Shown here in pieces: positions 35,550 to 45,405 of a stretch of 64,000 nucleotides of DNA. A program made the translations under genes and the position numbers. The DNA is from Oxynema aestuarii AP17 (GTDB lineage Bacteria > Cyanobacteriota > Cyanobacteriia > Cyanobacteriales > Laspinemataceae), in NCBI RefSeq assembly GCF_012295525.1, contig NZ_CP051167.1:1736001-1800000 (forward strand), given 5' to 3'. Numbering within the stretch: position 1 is the stretch's first letter; every line of letters starts with the position of its first letter. The notes below the pieces were generated by a model. The model made no database searches and had not been told where the DNA came from. It worked only from the letters and a program-made list of their open reading frames with translations.

Positions 35550-37754
35550 TTACCAGCGTCGTTGTTCCTCTAAAAAATAAGTTGCCTTTTTCCGTTCGAG
35601 GGGTTTAGAAAATAAATAGCCTTGAGCGTATTGGCATTCTAGAGCGCGCAGTCCGGCCAATTGTTCCGGAGTTTCGACCCCTTCCGCCACTACTTCCATC
35701 CCTAAATTATGTGCGAGAGCGATACAAGTTCGGACAATTTCCAAACTTTCGCTATCTTTACTCATATTACCGACAAAAGATTTATCAATTTTGAGTAAAT
35801 CAATAGGCAACCGTTGCAATCGGCTTAAGGAAGAATAACCCGTCCCAAAATCATCGATACATAATTGGATGTCTCGCTCTTTCAATTTTAATAAAATTTC
35901 CGTAGCCGACTCGGCGGCAGTCATGATTGAAGTTTCAGTAATTTCTAACTTAAGATCGCGTCCCTTGACTCCAGTTTCTTTTAGAATATGGTCGATTTGA
36001 TCCAGCAGCCCCGCATGGTCGAACTGTACCCCGGCAATATTAACGCTCATACTTAATTTAGGGGGTTTGATGTCGGAAGCAAACTCAAAACTAGAACCAT
36101 TGCGATCGTTATTTGCAAAATATCGATCGATTTTTTCTTGCCATTTTGAAAGTTGGCGACAGGCTTCGTCAAGAACCCACGCACCCATCGGAACGATCAA
36201 ACCCGTTCCCTCGGCAACTGACAAAAATTCACCGGGAGAAATCAAGCCGCGATCGCGATGTTGCCAGCGTACTAAAGCTTCAAAACCCGCTAATTCTCCC
36301 GTCATTAAGTTGATAATCGGTTGGTAGTAAACCCGCAATTCTTGACGTTCTAAAGCTCGTCGCAAATCGGTTTCAATTTGTAACATGGCGAGGGCGCCTG
36401 TATGCATTGCCGATTCAAAAATCGTCGTTCTCGCTCCCCCCATAGCTTTGGCGTGATACATGGCCGTATCGGCGGCTCTGAGAAAATCTTCCGGTTGTTC
36501 GAGGTGGGTGCTGCACTGAAATAGATTAGACGAAGAACCGTTATTATCGGCATAAGATTGCTTCTTCTTCGAGGAGTAACTGCTACCGATCGCAATGCCA
36601 ATACTGGCAGTAGTAAACATTTCGTGATTGTTAATATTAAACGGTAAAGTTAACTCTTTATGAATACGATTGGCGATATGAGTGGCATCGGAAACATCCT
36701 GAATATCTTCGAGTAAAATTGCAAATTCATCAGTTCCGACCCGGGCGATCGTATCCGTCGGACCGAGGCAAGTTCCCAGACGGCGAGCGGTAGCAGTCAA
36801 GAGTTGATCGCCAACTAAATGTCCGAAACTATATTTAATAATTTGGAAGCGGTCGAGATCGACAAAAAGAACTGCAAATAAATAAGAATTTCGCCGCTTT
36901 GCATGCCGGAGCGATCGCCCCAAACAATTGAGAAACCAGGCGCGATTTGGCAATCCCGTAAGCGGATCGTAAAACGCATGGTAGAGCAGTTGATCCTCGG
37001 CTTTTTTGCGCTCGGTAATGTCATGTAAAACTGATAAATGGAGGCCGGGAATAAAGTTCGCGGTAGCGGAATATTCGACATCTCGCATGGTTCCGTCCGG
37101 ACGTAACAAGCGCAGTTCCCCCGTTGCTTTACCGCGATCGCGAAACGTTTGTAATGCCTCGGCTAAATCGCAAGTCGAATCGATAAAATCGACAATGGCG
37201 CGATCGATTACTTCCTCTTGAGACAAACCAAATAAAGTACAAGTGGCGGGATTGACGGCAACATATTTTCCTTCGTCGTTAAAAATAACCATTGCATCTA
37301 AAGCGCAGTCAAAAACCGCCCGTAATTGTCTTTCACTCGCACGACGGGCAACTTCTGAAATGGCGCGCGATCGCCGCGTAGCAGCTTCTTGTAATTCTCT
37401 TTCAATCGTCGGAATCAAGCGCGTCAGTTGCTCTTTGAGGATATAATCGTGTGCTCCCATTTCCAACAGAGCGATCGCTTTTGGCTCCTTATCTTGTGGT
37501 ACGATCGCGATCGTCGGCAAATCCATTCCACTTTCGGCGATCGTTTCGAGAACTCGTTCGATACAGAGATGAGTTAACTCGAAATTAACTAATACTAAAT
37601 CCCAAAATTTATATTCTAACGCCGTTTTAATATCTTCTAAAGTATCGACTCTTTCCGTAACAATTTCGTAGGGACTGCGATCGAGTTGTTCGAGTAATAC
37701 TCCCGCATTTTTCTCCGATTCTTCGACAATCAAAATTTTGAGGCAAGAGTTCAT
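35550..37754 (-). CDS. Receiver-PAS-GGDEF-EAL cyclic di-GMP signalling protein
   Basis: 734 residues. The receiver-like domain (1-118) lacks the phosphoacceptor: the Asp position is Asn57 in LVLVNFELT, although the acidic pair E11-E12 remains. A PAS domain (about 140-250) ends DITERK. The GGDEF domain (about 255-445) is degenerate, with GTDEF at 340-344. The EAL domain (about 455-725) is complete: FEALVRW (491-497), [24 protein letters not shown] and AEGVET. The expected activity is cyclic di-GMP phosphodiesterase, with the GGDEF part perhaps regulatory. The receiver is probably phosphorylation-independent. It is monocistronic on the minus strand. Confidence 0.92.
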   Translation of the reverse strand: MNSCLKILIVEESEKNAGVLLEQLDRSPYEIVTERVDTLEDIKTALEYKFWDLVLVNFELTHLCIERVLETIAESGMDLPTIAIVPQDKEPKAIALLEMGAHDYILKEQLTRLIPTIERELQEAATRRSRAISEVARRASERQLRAVFDCALDAMVIFNDEGKYVAVNPATCTLFGLSQEEVIDRAIVDFIDSTCDLAEALQTFRDRGKATGELRLLRPDGTMRDVEYSATANFIPGLHLSVLHDITERKKAEDQLLYHAFYDPLTGLPNRAWFLNCLGRSLRHAKRRNSYLFAVLFVDLDRFQIIKYSFGHLVGDQLLTATARRLGTCLGPTDTIARVGTDEFAILLEDIQDVSDATHIANRIHKELTLPFNINNHEMFTTASIGIAIGSSYSSKKKQSYADNNGSSSNLFQCSTHLEQPEDFLRAADTAMYHAKAMGGARTTIFESAMHTGALAMLQIETDLRRALERQELRVYYQPIINLMTGELAGFEALVRWQHRDRGLISPGEFLSVAEGTGLIVPMGAWVLDEACRQLSKWQEKIDRYFANNDRNGSSFEFASDIKPPKLSMSVNIAGVQFDHAGLLDQIDHILKETGVKGRDLKLEITETSIMTAAESATEILLKLKERDIQLCIDDFGTGYSSLSRLQRLPIDLLKIDKSFVGNMSKDSESLEIVRTCIALAHNLGMEVVAEGVETPEQLAGLRALECQYAQGYLFSKPLERKKATYFLEEQRRW

Positions 37755-38471
37755 CGGTATGCACCTCCATTCTATCCACTTGAGGCCAGTCGTATTGTGT
37801 GAGTGGCAGCGCTTTACAGATACAAAACATTTTAAGAGCCAGACAATTGAGTAGATCTCTCTTGTCGATCGGGTTTCTTAGACGGAGAAGGTACGCCTAG
37901 TGAACGGGTCACCCTCGTCAACACGAGAATTTAGCCCCCCGTTTTGTCCCTGATGCCATCGAGAACGGCGATATATTCTAATTTTCTTATGTTACCCCAA
38001 GCCGCTACTCGATTCACTCCAGGGCGTCAATTCAGGGAAAAACGGCGATCGCCTTTAACGAGTCATCGGTAACGATCGAACTCCAAAACATCTTGTCGAG
38101 GGCTTGCTCGAACTCAAAATACATTGCTAAATCAATACAAAATGCATTAGAAAATACATTTGCAAATGTCTTATTAACCTAATTCTTATACGATCGAATT
38201 TTCTTTTTTTCTACCTTTTATTTTTGCTGTCAATTTCATTATGGCGATCGCTCGCTTCAAAGCTGTTCTCGTCGAGCGCTATAGACTGCTTACAATCAAT
38301 TGGCAACTTCCGGCGGAGTTGTTGTCAGGCGAATGTGAAAACGTGGCTGGCGATCGCCCTGTTTCTCCCGGCGTACGACCTTCGCATAAATATCCTCGTC
38401 TGCAGTCCCGTCTCAACCCCCAATCCGATTAATTTTCAGATTCGTTAACTTTTGAGGGGTTCGGGGAGCTA
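37755..38471. other. Gap between the EAL gene and the TnpB island
   Basis: About 720 nt, AT-rich from 38100 to 38230. Short frames at 38224-38448 are not credible. It contains the promoter of the EAL gene at its left. Confidence 0.45.
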
Positions 38472-38515
38472 TAAGTCCCGCGCTGTATGCGAAGCATCAG
38501 CGTCGGGATACATGG
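38472..38515 (+). ncRNA. Orphan omegaRNA-type hairpin, copy C
   Basis: Stem order CCCG, CGCTG, T, ATGC, loop GAA, GCAT, CAGCG, T, CGGG, then ATACATGGAC. It has the same fold as the hairpins at the ends of the two tnpB genes, but no tnpB lies upstream. It may be the right end of a lost or non-autonomous element. It sits 15 nt before the left-end hairpin of the next element. Confidence 0.5.
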
Positions 38516-38628
38516 ACTCCCCTCGAACAGTCTCATCCCCATGCCTCCGGCACGCTACGCGAACCATGGGGATGAGACCAGCATTTCCGAGCAGCTATAG
38601 CCTGTGGTAAACTCCGGCCATGCTGACC

Positions 38629-39895
38629 ATGAACTACACTTACCGAATCTATCCAAATGTCGTACACCAGACTGAACTGCGGTCGTGGCTTGAGACGTGC
38701 CGAGGCGTATATAACTACGCGTTGCGCGAACTCAAAGACTGGATTGCTTCGCGTAAGTGTTCGGTAGACCGATGCTCGCTGGAAAAGGAATACATCATTC
38801 CCGCCAATGAGCCATTCCCGTCTTACCACCGTCAGCAGAACAACCTGCCCAAAGCAAAGAAGCAATTCCCGCATCTGGGTAAGGTACATTCTCAGATGTT
38901 GCAGACCACAATTCGCAGACTGCACGATACCTGGGAAGCCTTTGTGAAACGCGGACATGGATTTCCGCGTTTCAAAAAGTTCGGTCAATTCAAATCCTTT
39001 GTGTTTCCCCAATTCAAGAACAATCCCATCAATGGCTTCACAATCAAATTGCCAAAGATCGGGGAAGTACCCATCAACCTGCATCCCCCCTTCGCCCCCC
39101 TTTCAAAGGGGGGTTGGGGGGATACAGGTAAGGGTATTGTCGAGGGTGCGAGGAACACAATGGTATGTCGTCGTCACCATTGAATCGGATATATCGATTA
39201 CCGATACCCCGGTTCACGGTCGGGCGATTGGGATTGACCTGGGATTGGAGCGATTCTTGACCGCTTCCGATCGCTCTTTCCAAGAGCGACCCCAGTTTTT
39301 CAAGTCGATGCAACGCAAGCTGAAATTGCTGCAACGCAGAGCCGCACGAAAACAAAAGGGTTCTCAAAACTGGGAGAAGGCGCAAATCGAAGTGGCTAGA
39401 ATGCACCATCGCATTGCCAATCGTCGTAAAGATTTCCATCTGAAAACGGCTCATCAGCTTTGCGACCGGGCGCAAACCATCTTTGCAGAAGACCTCAATG
39501 TCAAAAGCTTGACGCGAGGGATGTTGCGAAAAGATTGTGTTGATGCCGCCTTCGGACAATTCCTGTCTCTGACGGAATGGGTTTGTTGGAAGCGGGGAGT
39601 CTACTTTGCTAAAGTCAATCCCAACGGCACCAGTCAAACCTGTCCATCCTGCTTTGCTACGGCGAGCAAAGGGTTGGAAGTCAGAGAGCATCATTGTCCT
39701 GAGTGTGGGTATCGAACGCATCGGGATTGTGCTGCAGCAGAGATGGTTTTGCATCGTGGACAAGAAAACGTAGTAACCCAGGGACTCTGGGGAACGGAAA
39801 CCGCCTGTCAAGTCGGTCTGTCGGGGGTCTATGACCTAGATAAGTGGCGCGGGGCCCGAATACCCAATCGTGAGGTTGGGAAGCCCGCGCTGTAA
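38629..39895 (+). pseudogene. tnpB: tnpB broken by a palindromic repeat insertion
   Basis: The N-terminal part (MNYTYRIYPNVVHQTEL to LPKIGEVPINLH) reads in one frame and the C-terminal part (RVRGTQWYVVVTIESD onwards) in another. The switch falls exactly at the palindrome 39083-39123, so its insertion destroyed the gene. Catalytic motifs survive in the second part: Asp in GIDLGLERF, Glu in FAEDLNVKSL and Asp in HRDCAAAEMV, with zinc finger CPSCFATASKGLEVREHHCPEC. The ATG at 38620 is an alternative start. The stop codon again lies within the right-end hairpin. Confidence 0.85.
39083..39123. repeat. Palindromic repeat, copy 2, inside tnpB B
   Basis: Full 41-nt form: ATCCCCCC at the left pairs with GGGGGGAT at the right, around the inner six-C/six-G palindrome. 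The last 33 nt are identical to the copies at 26605 and 40589. Confidence 0.9.
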
Positions 39896-39924
39896 TCTTT
39901 GATTCAGCGTCGGGAGGATGTCAC
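39881..39924 (+). ncRNA. Candidate omegaRNA 3' scaffold hairpin, copy B
   Basis: Stem order CCCG, CGCTG, T, AATC, loop TTT, GATT, CAGCG, T, CGGG, then AGGATGTCAC. Same architecture as copies A and C, with differing but complementary stem bases. A guide, if made, would begin at 39925 and run toward the right end of the neighbouring element. Confidence 0.6.
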
Positions 39925-40020
39925 AAAGGTCTCTCGCCGCTCTCTAAAACTTACTCAAACTTAAGTGTATGATGTTTAGTTCCTAGCTTGGATCTTCCAA
40001 GACCTTTCCATCACGCTTGC

Positions 40021-41109
40021 TTACACGGCTGAGCTCTCCGCGTTTTCTACATTAATTGCCGCATTTAAGTCACGATCTATGGAGACGTGACAGTTCGGAC
40101 AATCATACTGTCTTCGGTCCAGGGGCATTTTTTGTCGGTGTCCGCAGTTAGAACAGATCTGCGAACTGGGATACCATGGGTCAATCAATGTTAATTTGCT
40201 CCCGTACCACTCGCATTTATATTCAAGCTGACGACGGAACTCATAAAACCCACCATCCGCAATCGCACCAGTCAGCTTGTGATTTTTGAGCATTCCTGAC
40301 ACATTTAAGTCTTCAATTTTTACTTCGCCGTGGTTCTTGGCTAAGTAAGTTGTTAACTTGTGTAAATGGTCGGCTCTAATATCGGCGATGCGTCGGTGGG
40401 CTTTAGCTAACTTGAGTTGCGTTTTTTCTCGGTTTTTACCTCCTTTTTGACGGCGGCAAAGCTGTTTCTGGAGTTTGGCCAGTTTTTTCTTGGCCTGGCG
40501 ATAAGCTTTCGGATTGGGATAGATTTTACCATCGCTCAGGGTGGCCTTTTAATTCCTACATCTATCCCAATCCGCTCCCTATCCCCTCTTCGCCCCCCTT
40601 TCAAAGGGGGGTTGGGGGGATGGTTCAAAATCAATCTTGAAGGCAATATACCAGTTCCCTGCTCGTTTACTTATGGTGACGTTTTTAGGATGGACTGGTG
40701 GTAACTGTTCGTGGCTTTTTACCCAACCGATCCGAGGTAGCTTTACCCAATCACCGGAAATTTTAATGCTTCCTTCCAGGTAAAAACTCTCTTTGACATT
40801 CTTTTTTTTAAACTTGGGGAAACCTGTTCCTTTGACTTGCCCAACTCGCTTAAACGCTTGATTGAGGTGACGCAACGCTTCTTGAGGGCTACATTTGGAG
40901 ACTTCATAGTACCAAGGATTCTGGCTTTTTACCTCGGCGACTAATCTTTTGTGTAAGTCTATAGCACTCGGGAGTTTACCTCTGGTTTCTAATATTTCCT
41001 TACAGGTAGCGAGTCCCCAATTCCAAGCGTGTCGAGCGACTCCTGCGTGTTTCGCCATCAGCGTTCGTTGTCGGTTATTTAAGTCTAGTTTGGTCTTAAA
41101 GCCTTTCAC
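40021..41109 (-). pseudogene. tnpB: Degenerate tnpB with palindrome insertion and small deletion
   Basis: Reading from a GTG at 41109: MKGFKTKLDLNNRQRTLMAKH through GNWYIAFKIDFE, then the palindromic repeat brings a stop. The next stretch (RIGIDVGIKR, RuvC Asp) is in another frame. It shifts again in a spot that looks like a 4-nt loss, where a Leu-Ala-Thr would be expected. The rest is open: LSDGKIYPNPKAYRQ, VKIEDLNVSGM (Glu), zinc finger CSNCGHRQ...CPNC, and SIDRDLNAAINV (Asp with classical DLNAA). All catalytic residues are still recognisable, so inactivation is recent. The sequence is a different TnpB group from elements A and B. Confidence 0.85.
40589..40621. repeat. 33-nt palindromic repeat, copy 3, inside the second dead tnpB
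   Basis: Identical to copies 1 and 2. It interrupts the minus-strand tnpB just before its RuvC-I aspartate region. Confidence 0.9.
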
Positions 41110-41441
41110 TGACTTTTTTTAACTCCTCAACCCTCTTTTTGCTCGGCTAAGTTCAGCTACCATAAAGACGAGCAGAAAACAATGGAGATGGTGAAATCTG
41201 CGATTTTTGCGGCTTCAGTCCTTCTAAACTTACTCAGATTTTTATTTGAGCATAAAAAGTGAGTAAGTTCAAGAAACTTTAGGTAGAAATTTAAACCCTG
41301 TTGTTAACCCTTACGGTACTTGACTTTTTTTGAGTCCCTCGACCCCGACTCGGGGCGATCGATTGCCTCGCGAAATCTCATCAGATCTCAAGAGCAATGC
41401 GGTATCTTGTTAAAAGTCCGTGGATATAAAAAATTTTATCA
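41110..41441. other. Left end of the minus-strand TnpB element and bciB promoter region
   Basis: It contains the AAACTTACTCA repeat and its inverted copy (41226-41280), then AT-rich sequence before bciB. No coding frame. Confidence 0.5.
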
Positions 41442-42650
41442 ATGACCTCCGTAACTCCCGACGTCCCCAAACACCAGAAAGCCAAAGCCCTCAAACCTGG
41501 AAGCCGTCGTCCGGCGAAAGAACTGTGTAGCGAATGCGGGCTGTGCGATACCTACTACATTCACTACGTCAAAGAAGCGTGTGCTTTTCTCAACCAACAA
41601 ATCGCCGAACTCGAAGCAATAGCACACGGTCGAAGTCGGGATCTCGACAACGAGGACGAGTGGTATTTCGGCGTCAGTCAAAACATGATGGCGGCGCGGC
41701 GCATCGAACCGATTCCCGGCGCCCAATGGACCGGAATCGTCAGCACGATCGCCTGCGAAATGCTCGAACGCGGGTTAGTCGAGGGAGTCGTCTGCGTCCA
41801 GAATAGCCCGGACGATCGCTTTCAACCGATGCCCGTCATCGCCCGTACTCCGGAAGAAGTGCTCGCGGCGCGGGTCAACAAACCGACCCTCTCGCCGAAT
41901 TTGTCGATTCTCGAACAAGTGGAACGATCGGGAATGAAGCGGTTACTCGCGATCGGCGTCGGCTGTCAAATCCAAGCCCTCAGAGCGGTTCAAGCCGAAT
42001 TGGGACTCGAAAAACTCTACGTCTTAGGCACCCCCTGCGTAGATAACGTCACCCGGGAAGGGTTGCAGAAGTTTTTAGAAACCACCAGTCAATCCCCGGA
42101 CACCGTAGTGCATTACGAATTCATGCAAGACTTTCGGGTTCACTTCAAGCATGAAGACGGTTCGATCGAAAAAGTCCCCTTTTTCGGCTTGAATACCAAG
42201 AAACTCAAAGACGTGTTCGCGCCGTCGTGTTTGAGTTGTTTCGATTATGTCAACTCCTTAGCCGATTTAGTCGTCGGTTACATGGGGGCGCCCTTTGGCT
42301 GGCAGTGGATCGTCGTTCGCAACGATACCGGACGAGAAATGCTCGATCTCGTCCGTCCGTTGTTGGAGACCCAGGCGGTCAGTTCCAGTGGCGATCGCCG
42401 TCAAGCCGTCCAACAAAGTATTCCCGCTTACGAAAAAGGCGTCACCCTGCCGATGTGGGCGGCAAAATTAATGGGAGTGGTCATCGAACGCATCGGGCCG
42501 AAAGGACTGGAATACGCCCGTTTTTCGATCGATTCCCACTTCACCCGCAATTATTTGTACGTCCGACGCACCCATCCGGAAAAACTAGACGACCACGTTC
42601 CCGAATTTGCCAAGCGCATTGTCGGTCAATATCAGTTACCGGACTCTTAA
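41442..42650 (+). CDS. bciB: Ferredoxin-type 3,8-divinyl (proto)chlorophyllide 8-vinyl reductase (FrhB family)
   Basis: 402 residues of the FrhB/FdhB iron-sulfur flavoprotein family, corresponding to the cyanobacterial BciB (Slr1923-type) enzyme. It reduces the 8-vinyl group of divinyl chlorophyllide in chlorophyll synthesis. Evidence: CSECGLCDTYYIHYVKEACAFL (4Fe-4S cysteines, about 29-36), LAIGVGCQIQALRAV, LGTPCVDNVTREGLQKFL, FAPSCLSCFDYVNSLADLVVGYMG (second cysteine set) and a C-terminal LEYARFSIDSHFTRNYLYV. The N-terminal basic extension of about 25 residues is usual. The gene has its own promoter region and is followed by the RimB-RimK cluster in the same direction. Confidence 0.92.
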   Translation: MTSVTPDVPKHQKAKALKPGSRRPAKELCSECGLCDTYYIHYVKEACAFLNQQIAELEAIAHGRSRDLDNEDEWYFGVSQNMMAARRIEPIPGAQWTGIVSTIACEMLERGLVEGVVCVQNSPDDRFQPMPVIARTPEEVLAARVNKPTLSPNLSILEQVERSGMKRLLAIGVGCQIQALRAVQAELGLEKLYVLGTPCVDNVTREGLQKFLETTSQSPDTVVHYEFMQDFRVHFKHEDGSIEKVPFFGLNTKKLKDVFAPSCLSCFDYVNSLADLVVGYMGAPFGWQWIVVRNDTGREMLDLVRPLLETQAVSSSGDRRQAVQQSIPAYEKGVTLPMWAAKLMGVVIERIGPKGLEYARFSIDSHFTRNYLYVRRTHPEKLDDHVPEFAKRIVGQYQLPDS

Positions 42651-42753
42651 TTGCGCCGCCTCGCGCCAGTTCGATCGCCGACCACCCCCCAGGGGGACAA
42701 GCGCTACTGGGTCGCCTACACGCGACCCATCCGTATTTTTGGGATTCAACGCA

Positions 42754-43242
42754 ATGAGTGTAAAATCTTCTCAACCTCTGCCAGCGATCGGATGGCGGGA
42801 GTGGGTCGCCCTGCCGGAGTTAGGCATTACCCAAGTTAAAGCTAAAATCGATACCGGAGCGCGTTCTTCGGCGATTCACGCCTTCGATATCGAGACGTTC
42901 CAAGATCGGGACCGACACATGGTCCGCTTCAAAATCCACCCTTTGCAGCGCGACACCCATCAAACGGTCAGCGCCGAAGCTCAATTGCTCGATCGCCGCC
43001 ACGTCCGCAATTCTGGAGGTCATAGCGAGTTAAGACTGGCGATCTTGACCGCCGTGGAAATCCAGCAGCAGCGATGGGCGATCGAATTGACCCTGACCAA
43101 TCGAGATGTCATGGGATTTCGCATGTTGCTCGGTCGTCAAGCACTGCGCGGGCGATTTCTGGTCGATCCGGGGCGGTCTTTTTTACTCAGTTCTCGACCC
43201 GCTCGCAAAAAAAGAACATCCAAGGAAATCATAGACCCATGA
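42754..43242 (+). CDS. RimK-associated retropepsin-like protease (RimB/DUF785)
   Basis: 162 residues, with the aspartyl-protease-like motif [14 protein letters not shown] (Asp33) and [20 protein letters not shown] at the C-terminus, typical of the putative zinc/aspartic protease family paired with RimK. Related RimB proteins trim glutamate tails that RimK adds to ribosomal protein S6. The ATG at 42754 gives the native N-terminus ([23 protein letters not shown]). Its stop overlaps the rimK start by 4 nt (ATGA), so translation is coupled. Confidence 0.88.
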   Translation: MSVKSSQPLPAIGWREWVALPELGITQVKAKIDTGARSSAIHAFDIETFQDRDRHMVRFKIHPLQRDTHQTVSAEAQLLDRRHVRNSGGHSELRLAILTAVEIQQQRWAIELTLTNRDVMGFRMLLGRQALRGRFLVDPGRSFLLSSRPARKKRTSKEIIDP

Positions 43243-44144
43243 AGATCGCGATTTTGTCGCAAAAGCCTTCTTTATATTCCACCCGACGACTAAAAGAGGC
43301 TGGAGAGGAGCGCGGCCACGAAATGAAGATCGTCGATTACCTTCGCTGTTACATGAATATCACCTCTCATCGGCCTTCGGTGATGTATCAGGGGAAACTT
43401 TTAGAGAATTTTGATGCCATCATTCCCCGCATTGCCGCGTCGAAAACCTTTTACGGTACGGCGGTGGTCCGTCAATTCGAGATGATGGGGGTGTTTTCGG
43501 CGAACGAATCCCAGGCGATTTCGCGATCGCGCGACAAACTTCGCTGTCTGCAACTGCTCGCCCGCGAAGGGATCGGACTGCCCGTGACCGGATTTGCCAA
43601 TTCGACCAAAGATATTGAAGGCTTGATCGGGATTGTCAACGGGGCGCCGTTGGTGATTAAACTGCTCGAAGGCACTCAGGGCATCGGCGTCGTCTTGGCT
43701 GAAACCACCCAGGCGGCGACGTCGGTGATCGAGGCGTTTCGCGGTTTGGATGCCAATATTTTAGTGCAGGAATTTATTAAAGAGGCGAAAGGGGCGGATA
43801 TTCGGTGTTTTGTGGTGGGCGATCGCGTGGTCGCTTCGATGAAGCGTCAGGGCGCCCCCGGCGAGTTTCGCTCCAATCTCCATCGCGGCGGGACTGCAGA
43901 AAAAATCAAACTGACCCCGGAGGAGCGATCGACCGCCGTGCGTGCGGCGAAAACCATGGGCTTGAAAGTCTCCGGCGTCGATATCCTGCGTTCCAATCAC
44001 GGCCCGGTGGTCATGGAGGTCAATTCTTCCCCGGGACTCGAAGGGATCGAAGCGGCGACCGGAGCCGATATTGCGGGTAAAATTATCGAATTTATCGAAA
44101 AAAATGCGGCCAAAGGCAAGACCCGCGATCGCATTCAGTATTAA
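43239..44144 (+). CDS. rimK: ATP-grasp ligase RimK, ribosomal protein S6 glutamate ligase
   Basis: 301 residues, family length. It adds glutamate residues to the C-terminus of ribosomal protein S6 using ATP; some homologues also make poly-glutamate. N-terminal [28 protein letters not shown] is characteristic. The ATP-grasp region includes [51 protein letters not shown], the Mg-binding [11 protein letters not shown], and [25 protein letters not shown]. Tight coupling to the protease gene upstream and the AstE-like gene 75 nt downstream makes a three-gene unit. Confidence 0.95.
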   Translation: MKIAILSQKPSLYSTRRLKEAGEERGHEMKIVDYLRCYMNITSHRPSVMYQGKLLENFDAIIPRIAASKTFYGTAVVRQFEMMGVFSANESQAISRSRDKLRCLQLLAREGIGLPVTGFANSTKDIEGLIGIVNGAPLVIKLLEGTQGIGVVLAETTQAATSVIEAFRGLDANILVQEFIKEAKGADIRCFVVGDRVVASMKRQGAPGEFRSNLHRGGTAEKIKLTPEERSTAVRAAKTMGLKVSGVDILRSNHGPVVMEVNSSPGLEGIEAATGADIAGKIIEFIEKNAAKGKTRDRIQY

Positions 44145-44219
44145 ATCCATCCCCTCCCGATTCCTGATGCCCCCTCAAGCGCCGATCGCAAGCGCCCCGG
44201 GATCTCTACCCCCTGTCAC

Positions 44220-45200
44220 ATGAACGACGATCGCCCCCTCGAAATTGCCGGGGAAACCGTTCTCCCCGGTCAGCGCAAACGCATTAATATTCCCGTCGCC
44301 ATCCTCCCGACCCAAACCGAGCTTTCTCTGCCAATTTGCGCCATTAAAGGAACCTCCCCCGGTCCTTGTATCTGGCTGAGTGCGGCGATTCACGGCGACG
44401 AACTCAACGGGGTCGAAATTATTCGCCAAGTCCTCGAAGCCCTCGACCCGCGCCATCTCCACGGAACGGCGATCGCCGTTCCGATTGTCAACGTTTTCGG
44501 ATTTATCGAACAATCCCGCTATCTCCCGGACCGTCGGGATTTGAATCGCTCGTTTCCCGGTTCGCCGCGCGGATCCCTGGCTTCGCGTCTGGCGAATCTA
44601 TTTCTTCGAGAAGTCGTCAATCGCTGCACCCACGGGATCGACTTACATACCGCTTCCAACCATCGCACCAATTTGCCTCAAATTCGCGCCAATTTGCAAG
44701 ATCCCGAAACCGCACGCTGCGCCCGAGCTTTCGCGGCGCCCCTGACCATTCACGCCACGACCCGGGACGGTTCGTTACGCGAAGCCGCCAGTCGCCGTCA
44801 GATCCCGGTGTTACTTTACGAAGCGGGGGAGGCGTTGCGCTTCGATGCGGAGGCGATTCGCATCGGCGTCGAAGGGGTTTTGCGAGTGATGGCACTCTTG
44901 GGTATGCACTCGCTCTCGGTTCCGTCTCCTACGAACCGTTCGGTCAAGGTCCATAAAACTCAATGGGTGCGATCGCCGCGCAGTGGAATTCTACATCTCA
45001 AGGTGGAGTTGGGAACGGCGGTTTATAAAAAACAATGGCTCGGTACGATCTCCGATGCCTTTGGCGAAAATGATGTCAAATTGCAAGCTCCCTGCGATGG
45101 GATCGTCATCGGTCACACCCAAAATCCTCTCGTCAATCAAGGGGATGGCATCCTCAATTTGGCGGTGGTCGATCCCGATCTCGTTGATTTTCAATGGTAA
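44220..45200 (+). CDS. Succinylglutamate desuccinylase/aspartoacylase-family (AstE-like) zinc hydrolase
   Basis: 326 residues of the M14-like AstE/AspA family. Zinc ligands are in AAIHGDELNGVEIIRQ (His and Glu, about 57-61) and GIDLHTAS (His, about 140). The catalytic Glu is in PVLLYEAGEALRF. The C-terminal beta domain (about 245-326) has GILHLKVELGTAVYKKQWLG and GIVIGHTQNPLVNQGDGI. It follows RimB and RimK, the same trio seen in many bacteria, and may hydrolyse an acyl- or glutamyl-amide linked to RimK products. The exact substrate is unknown. Confidence 0.88.
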   Translation: MNDDRPLEIAGETVLPGQRKRINIPVAILPTQTELSLPICAIKGTSPGPCIWLSAAIHGDELNGVEIIRQVLEALDPRHLHGTAIAVPIVNVFGFIEQSRYLPDRRDLNRSFPGSPRGSLASRLANLFLREVVNRCTHGIDLHTASNHRTNLPQIRANLQDPETARCARAFAAPLTIHATTRDGSLREAASRRQIPVLLYEAGEALRFDAEAIRIGVEGVLRVMALLGMHSLSVPSPTNRSVKVHKTQWVRSPRSGILHLKVELGTAVYKKQWLGTISDAFGENDVKLQAPCDGIVIGHTQNPLVNQGDGILNLAVVDPDLVDFQW

Positions 45201-45405
45201 GGAACCCGACAACAGTCACGGAAATCGGCGACGGTGGAGCGATCGCCTGCTGAGGTTGACTTTTTGTTACATAAGTTAATTTTTTTTAGTTAAAAAATTC
45301 AAATTCATAAAACAAGATCGGTTACGATCGTAGTGGTTTGCTTTGATAAAAACAGAATTAAACAGCTTCAAAGTATTTATCTGTAAAATTTTCGGGATCG
45401 GCACG

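Larger units (their letters stand above)
38530..39924 (+). mobile_element. TnpB element B (inactivated)
   Basis: Left-end hairpin with a perfect 14-bp stem (38530-38543 with 38565-38578) and 21-nt loop. The tnpB pseudogene follows, and a right end with a CCCAA/TTGGG hairpin (39863-39880) and the conserved covarying hairpin up to GTCAC. No tnpA. Confidence 0.65.
39947..41290 (-). mobile_element. TnpB element of a different lineage (inactivated), tail to tail with element B
   Basis: AAACTTACTCA occurs at 39947-39957 and again at 41226-41236, with an inverted copy (TGAGTAAGTT) near 41270. These bracket a degenerate tnpB on the minus strand. Ends are inferred from the repeats. Its tail lies 22 nt from the tail of element B. 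Confidence 0.55.
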
